Of a stretch of 64,000 nucleotides of DNA, positions 60,951 through 64,000 are shown one piece after another (within the stretch, counting starts at the first letter, position 1; each line of letters opens with the position of its first letter). The notes below the pieces were generated by a model that was not told the DNA's origin, did no database searches, and was given only the letters and a program-made list of their open reading frames with translations. The translations under genes and the position numbers were made by a program. The DNA comes from Phlyctochytrium arcticum (taxonomy: Eukaryota; Chytridiomycota; Chytridiomycetes; Chytridiales; Chytridiaceae): NCBI GenBank assembly GCA_025602905.1, contig JAHLKI010000025.1:1-64000 (forward strand), in the 5' to 3' direction.

Positions 60951-63018
60951 CTAGTGCCATTTCCAAACTTGGGTTGTAGTCTGACTAGTATAGCCTTCTA
61001 ATTGAGCTAAGAATCGTTCCATCATCGCTTCAAAAATGGGGTTTGCTTCAAGGTGGTCCTCGAGCTTGAAATGGAAGCTTTGAAGTTGCTCCACAGCTGC
61101 CTTTACGCGGGTTTTGCGGTGGTTCTTCTTGACCTGCGCCGGAGTCACCACAATTTCCCTGACAGGCGCCGTTCCTCGGCCCCAATAAAGCTCAAATCCC
61201 GATTCTTCAAATCTCCAATAAACCTTTCCCACGCGGCGTCGGTGAAAGTGGTCTCCTCCGCGCACATGTCTTGGTGAAAGAGATGGACACACGGGAGCAT
61301 ATACTGGCGGGAAAACATGCAATTGCAGTCGAGGTTGTCGATTTGGGGCACTGGCTTACCCTTTTCGATGCGAACGGCGACCATCATAATCTGATCGACC
61401 ACAAGACGTTGTAATGGATGCGGTAACTTTGCTAGAGCAGGATACTGGGCAGTGTGAGTCAAGCGCTTACGGCGGAACGTGTAATCTTGCTGTGCCGCGT
61501 TTTTAGCGTAGCGCTTGTTGACATTCACAATAGTTTTGACCGCCCCACAATGTGTAGCAGTTGGCTTGCCAACATCCTTTAATTGCTTGTGGTAGGACTC
61601 GAGAGCGTTGGTCGACGTTATCTGCAGGAGCACTGGCGAATGCTGCCTTGCACCCATCGACCAACATTCAAGATGATCCATGTTGGTCCAGTTTCTTTTA
61701 AGATATGTCGCCATGTGTGCAGGAGCTCCGGCGATTGCTTCGTCGACCAATTGACGGCAACCGAGGCGGGTCCTCTTATTAAGAGCATGCATCATCTTGG
61801 CGTATGTCGCACGGTGACTGGTCAAATGCTTCATAAACGTACGCATGACGTGAACCTGGAATAGTGAGCGTCAGTCTCTCTCCTCGTTAGCCTCTTTCCT
61901 GAATGCCACATTAAACAAGGAAAAAGCATGCCAAACCTTGCAATAATAAATACGGGGTGTTTCTTCACCAGCTGCCATGCCTGGAAAAGCCTTCCGGATG
62001 CCAAGGTTCTCAATATGAGATTGGTCAATCATCACATTGTTTGGAATCCACTTCTTTCCAGTTTCAGCGAGAACAAGATTTCGCAAGGCATTAAGCCCAG
62101 AGTACACACCCTCGCCGTTTTCACGCTGAGCAAAAAATTGTCCGGCTGGAACCCAAGACCCTGTTTTATTCCGCACCATGCACGTAAATAGCCTCCAGTC
62201 CCAGCGGTTCGTCTTGTGGGTGGAATCCATCAACACAAGATAACTACATTCCTGCAGTACCTTCAATTCTTCTTTTCTGCCAAATGCTAATCCTTCAGTG
62301 GCACCAATTTCGTCAGTAGGGGCAACAAGAAAGCGCTGGGTGACATATCCAGCCTTTTGTAGTTCTTGTTCTGCCTCAACTACATCTGGATCCTGAATTT
62401 GCGATTCGGGGTTTGTTTTGAATTCAGGGTCAAAAGATCGACACCCAGTGTCGCGAAATATTGTGGGTCAAATTCCTTGGCAACCATTACAGGTAAGACG
62501 CCTGCGATTTCCTTGGACTGGTAGGGCTTGAAAGCCTCGCTATTGATGATCTCCTGTGCAGCAGCGCATATTTTGCGTCGATCGACGTCTTCCAATGTAT
62601 GGTGTAAGTGCTTTGTTCCATACTGCGGCTGAAGGTCGACCGAAACCATGGCGGTCTGAGTATCCTCCACAACGCGCAATCTAACGGGACAATCTATAGG
62701 AATGTGAGTCGAAGTTACTCGTCTCTTGATTGAGCCAGTATCATCTTCACGGGGTCCCGAAGAATGAGGCTGTCGCTTCGCTGCCATTCGACAGGTGTAT
62801 ATTGTCGTGACTTTAACGGACCTTCTCGTGCCGGCTGATGCTTTCTTGTTGAGTCTAGTCCACATGTTATCCGCCACTTGCCACTGCTCATCAAACTCTT
62901 TCTTGGTCAGTGTAAACTTTGCAGCGGGTTGGTAAAGTCGTTCTCGGACTTCTTTGAGGAGTAAACTGGACTGGGTCATTTTCTGGAAACAATTGGTTAA
63001 ATAACAGACCAAAGGCAT
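60951..63018 (-). CDS. MULE transposase
   Basis: Four exons (63018-62443, 62392-61937, 61855-61224, 61158-60951) keep phase across three short introns and give 623 residues, so frame breaks seen without splicing are not mutations. An N-terminal zinc-type region (YTCRMA..., DCPVRL, KHLHH) resembles FAR1/WRKY-GCM1 DNA-binding domains. The DDE core includes LVLMDSTHKTNRWDW and NNVMIDQSHIENLGI, two of the acidic positions, and IYYCKVHVMR. A SWIM zinc finger (CNCMFSRQYMLPCVHLFH, C-x-C...C-x-H) follows. The order is that of MULE transposases. The N-terminal start is the first ATG; an upstream exon is not excluded. Confidence 0.85.
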
Positions 63019-63186
63019 GTGTTGCTGTAACGTTACCTATGCACAGGACTATTGGCGAATTGTACAATTGCGATGTATCGTGAGATCTTGGCAATGTGTG
63101 TCGGAGTCGCTTCGCGCACTCTGAAATTCGCGCACTTTGAAATTTTCGTTTGTTTAGATCTGACCGAGAGGTCGGCTTGTCTCCCG

Positions 63187-63225
63187 GCGATTGGAACCGG
63201 ATATTACCTCGCCCGAGACGCTCCC
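63187..63225 (-). repeat. Right terminal inverted repeat
   Basis: 39 bp, perfect inverted match to 60768-60806. It abuts the second copy of the 8-bp target duplication directly. Confidence 0.9.
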
Positions 63226-63233
63226 CGGCACTC

Positions 63234-64000
63234 AGGAAAAAAACCACCCCGGTACTCCAAAATCGAAACGATACGAGTGGGTCAAGAAACGTTTATTCCT
63301 ACAGCCGTCCCAGGGGGCTGAACGACAGCATGTAATAGCATGAAATAACAAATTTCATCCTTTTATATAAGAGTGTAAACAGGAGACCGCCGCGCGAACG
63401 CAACGACTCCCACTACCAAAAATTATCCGATCACGCTGAGCCCGAAGACCCAGGTGAGCAAAGACCTCCGAACGGTTGTGCAATGTCGGGAATCCTCACT
63501 AGCCGCCGCCTGCTTGATCACGGACAGCCCTCGGCAGGTAAGTATGAAAAATCCGCCAGAGGGGGGCTGGGGCCGCGCGCCTTTATATACCCGTCGATGG
63601 CCCTGCGCCACAAGGTTTTTTTGCAGCCTGCGCCGCCCGTGCTGATTGGCTGTATGGCTCATCTGACCCGAACAAGGTGTGTAGTATTCACAGCCACCTG
63701 CTCGTTGAAATCAGCCTCAGAATCAGCCTTCTGATCAGCCTTCCTGTCAGCCTTCGTGTTGAAATGCTCGTTGAACTTTGGCGTTGAACAATCTCGCCGA
63801 GTCGACGCCGACGACGCGGTCGGATAGGAAAGGCTAGGAAAGGTGCAGATGGACAGGGCTGCAAGACAGATTTTGTCATGGCTTGTAAAGACCAGACCCT
63901 TCAAAAGGTTTCGCAGTGTGCAAACAGCCCGACAAACTGCCCAAGGCCAATAGATGGCTTCCAGCTGACAGGGGAAACTTCTCTGGTCTCTACGAGCAGC
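63234..64000. other. Right flank without a supportable gene
   Basis: It contains a short imperfect repeat with TCAGCCTT units near 63710-63760, which reads on the minus strand as KADRKADQKADSEAD. Open frames are short. The window ends here, so a gene could continue outside. Confidence 0.4.

Larger units (their letters stand above)
60758..63233 (-). mobile_element. Mutator-like (MULE) DNA transposon with TIRs and target duplication
   Basis: The element proper is about 60766/60768-63225, 2.46 kb. Its ends are inverted repeats: the 39 bases starting GGGAGCGTCTCGGGCGAGGT at 60768 occur inverted and unchanged at 63187-63225, with weaker similarity for another 15-20 bases inward. The 8-bp direct repeat CGGCACTC flanks it (60758-60765 and 63226-63233), as expected of a MULE target site duplication. 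Inside is one intact transposase gene on the minus strand. The unchanged TIRs and target repeat point to a recent insertion. Confidence 0.88.

Noticed and set aside
60951..63018. Frameshifts and stops in the MULE transposase
   Set aside because: Each break coincides with a short GT-AG intron that restores phase, so they are not taken as damage.
63700..63770. TCAGCCTT-like short repeats near the window end
   Set aside because: Too short and irregular to name a repeat family; listed only as part of the right flank.

Overview
The window is nuclear DNA of a fungus with short (about 50-70 nt) GT-AG introns, tightly packed genes and small intergenic gaps. Three genes point to a flagellated (zoosporic) fungus such as a chytrid or a relative: a DNAAF4/DYX1C1 homologue, a TTC12 homologue and a probable CIMIP1 (C20orf85-like) ciliary protein. 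All three families serve axonemal dynein assembly or ciliary microtubules, and yeasts and most terrestrial fungi lack them. The lineage call is inference; no rRNA is present to check it.

Layout. 1-8.3 kb is an accessory-looking region. It holds two intact copies and one decayed copy of a cysteine-rich, secreted, GPI-anchor-type protein family, the CIMIP1-like gene, an uncertain small gene and long simple-sequence-rich gaps. 8.3-22.9 kb carries housekeeping genes: mitoribosomal mS45, Tat-SF1/Cus2 splicing factor, PNKP end-processing enzyme, DNAAF4, ORMDL, a COP1-like WD40 protein without a visible RING, nucleoside hydrolase, Pol I subunit Rpa43 and a disordered protein. 22.9-35.1 kb carries Ctp1/CtIP/Sae2, a HINT3-like HIT protein, RNase H1, cytochrome b5 reductase, a ubiquilin, BLOC1S1 and a PARN-family deadenylase. 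35.8-44.1 kb holds a TMEM234-like membrane protein, a syntaxin-8-type SNARE, a DHHC palmitoyltransferase and a Polo kinase. 45.5-57.9 kb holds a full PARP1, a cysteine-motif conserved hypothetical, Asf1, TTC12, Bsd2/NDFIP and a J protein. The last 6 kb contains tRNA-Ile(AAU), a decayed two-repeat cysteine-rich secreted gene, and an apparently complete Mutator-like (MULE) DNA transposon with terminal inverted repeats and an 8-bp target duplication.

Working together: PNKP, Ctp1/CtIP, PARP1, RNase H1 and Asf1 all act in DNA break repair or genome maintenance and lie within 38 kb, but they alternate with unrelated genes and are not an operon-like unit. Many neighbours are divergent pairs sharing 100-300 bp promoters (Rpa43/21567 gene, Ctp1/HINT3-like, DHHC/40356 locus, BSD2/J protein). 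The most unusual material is the two cysteine-rich secreted families, both with TATA boxes about 90-105 bp before the start codon and both with recent duplication and decay, and the intact MULE.

Exon structures were worked out by eye from reading frame, splice consensus and family alignment from memory; no similarity search was run.
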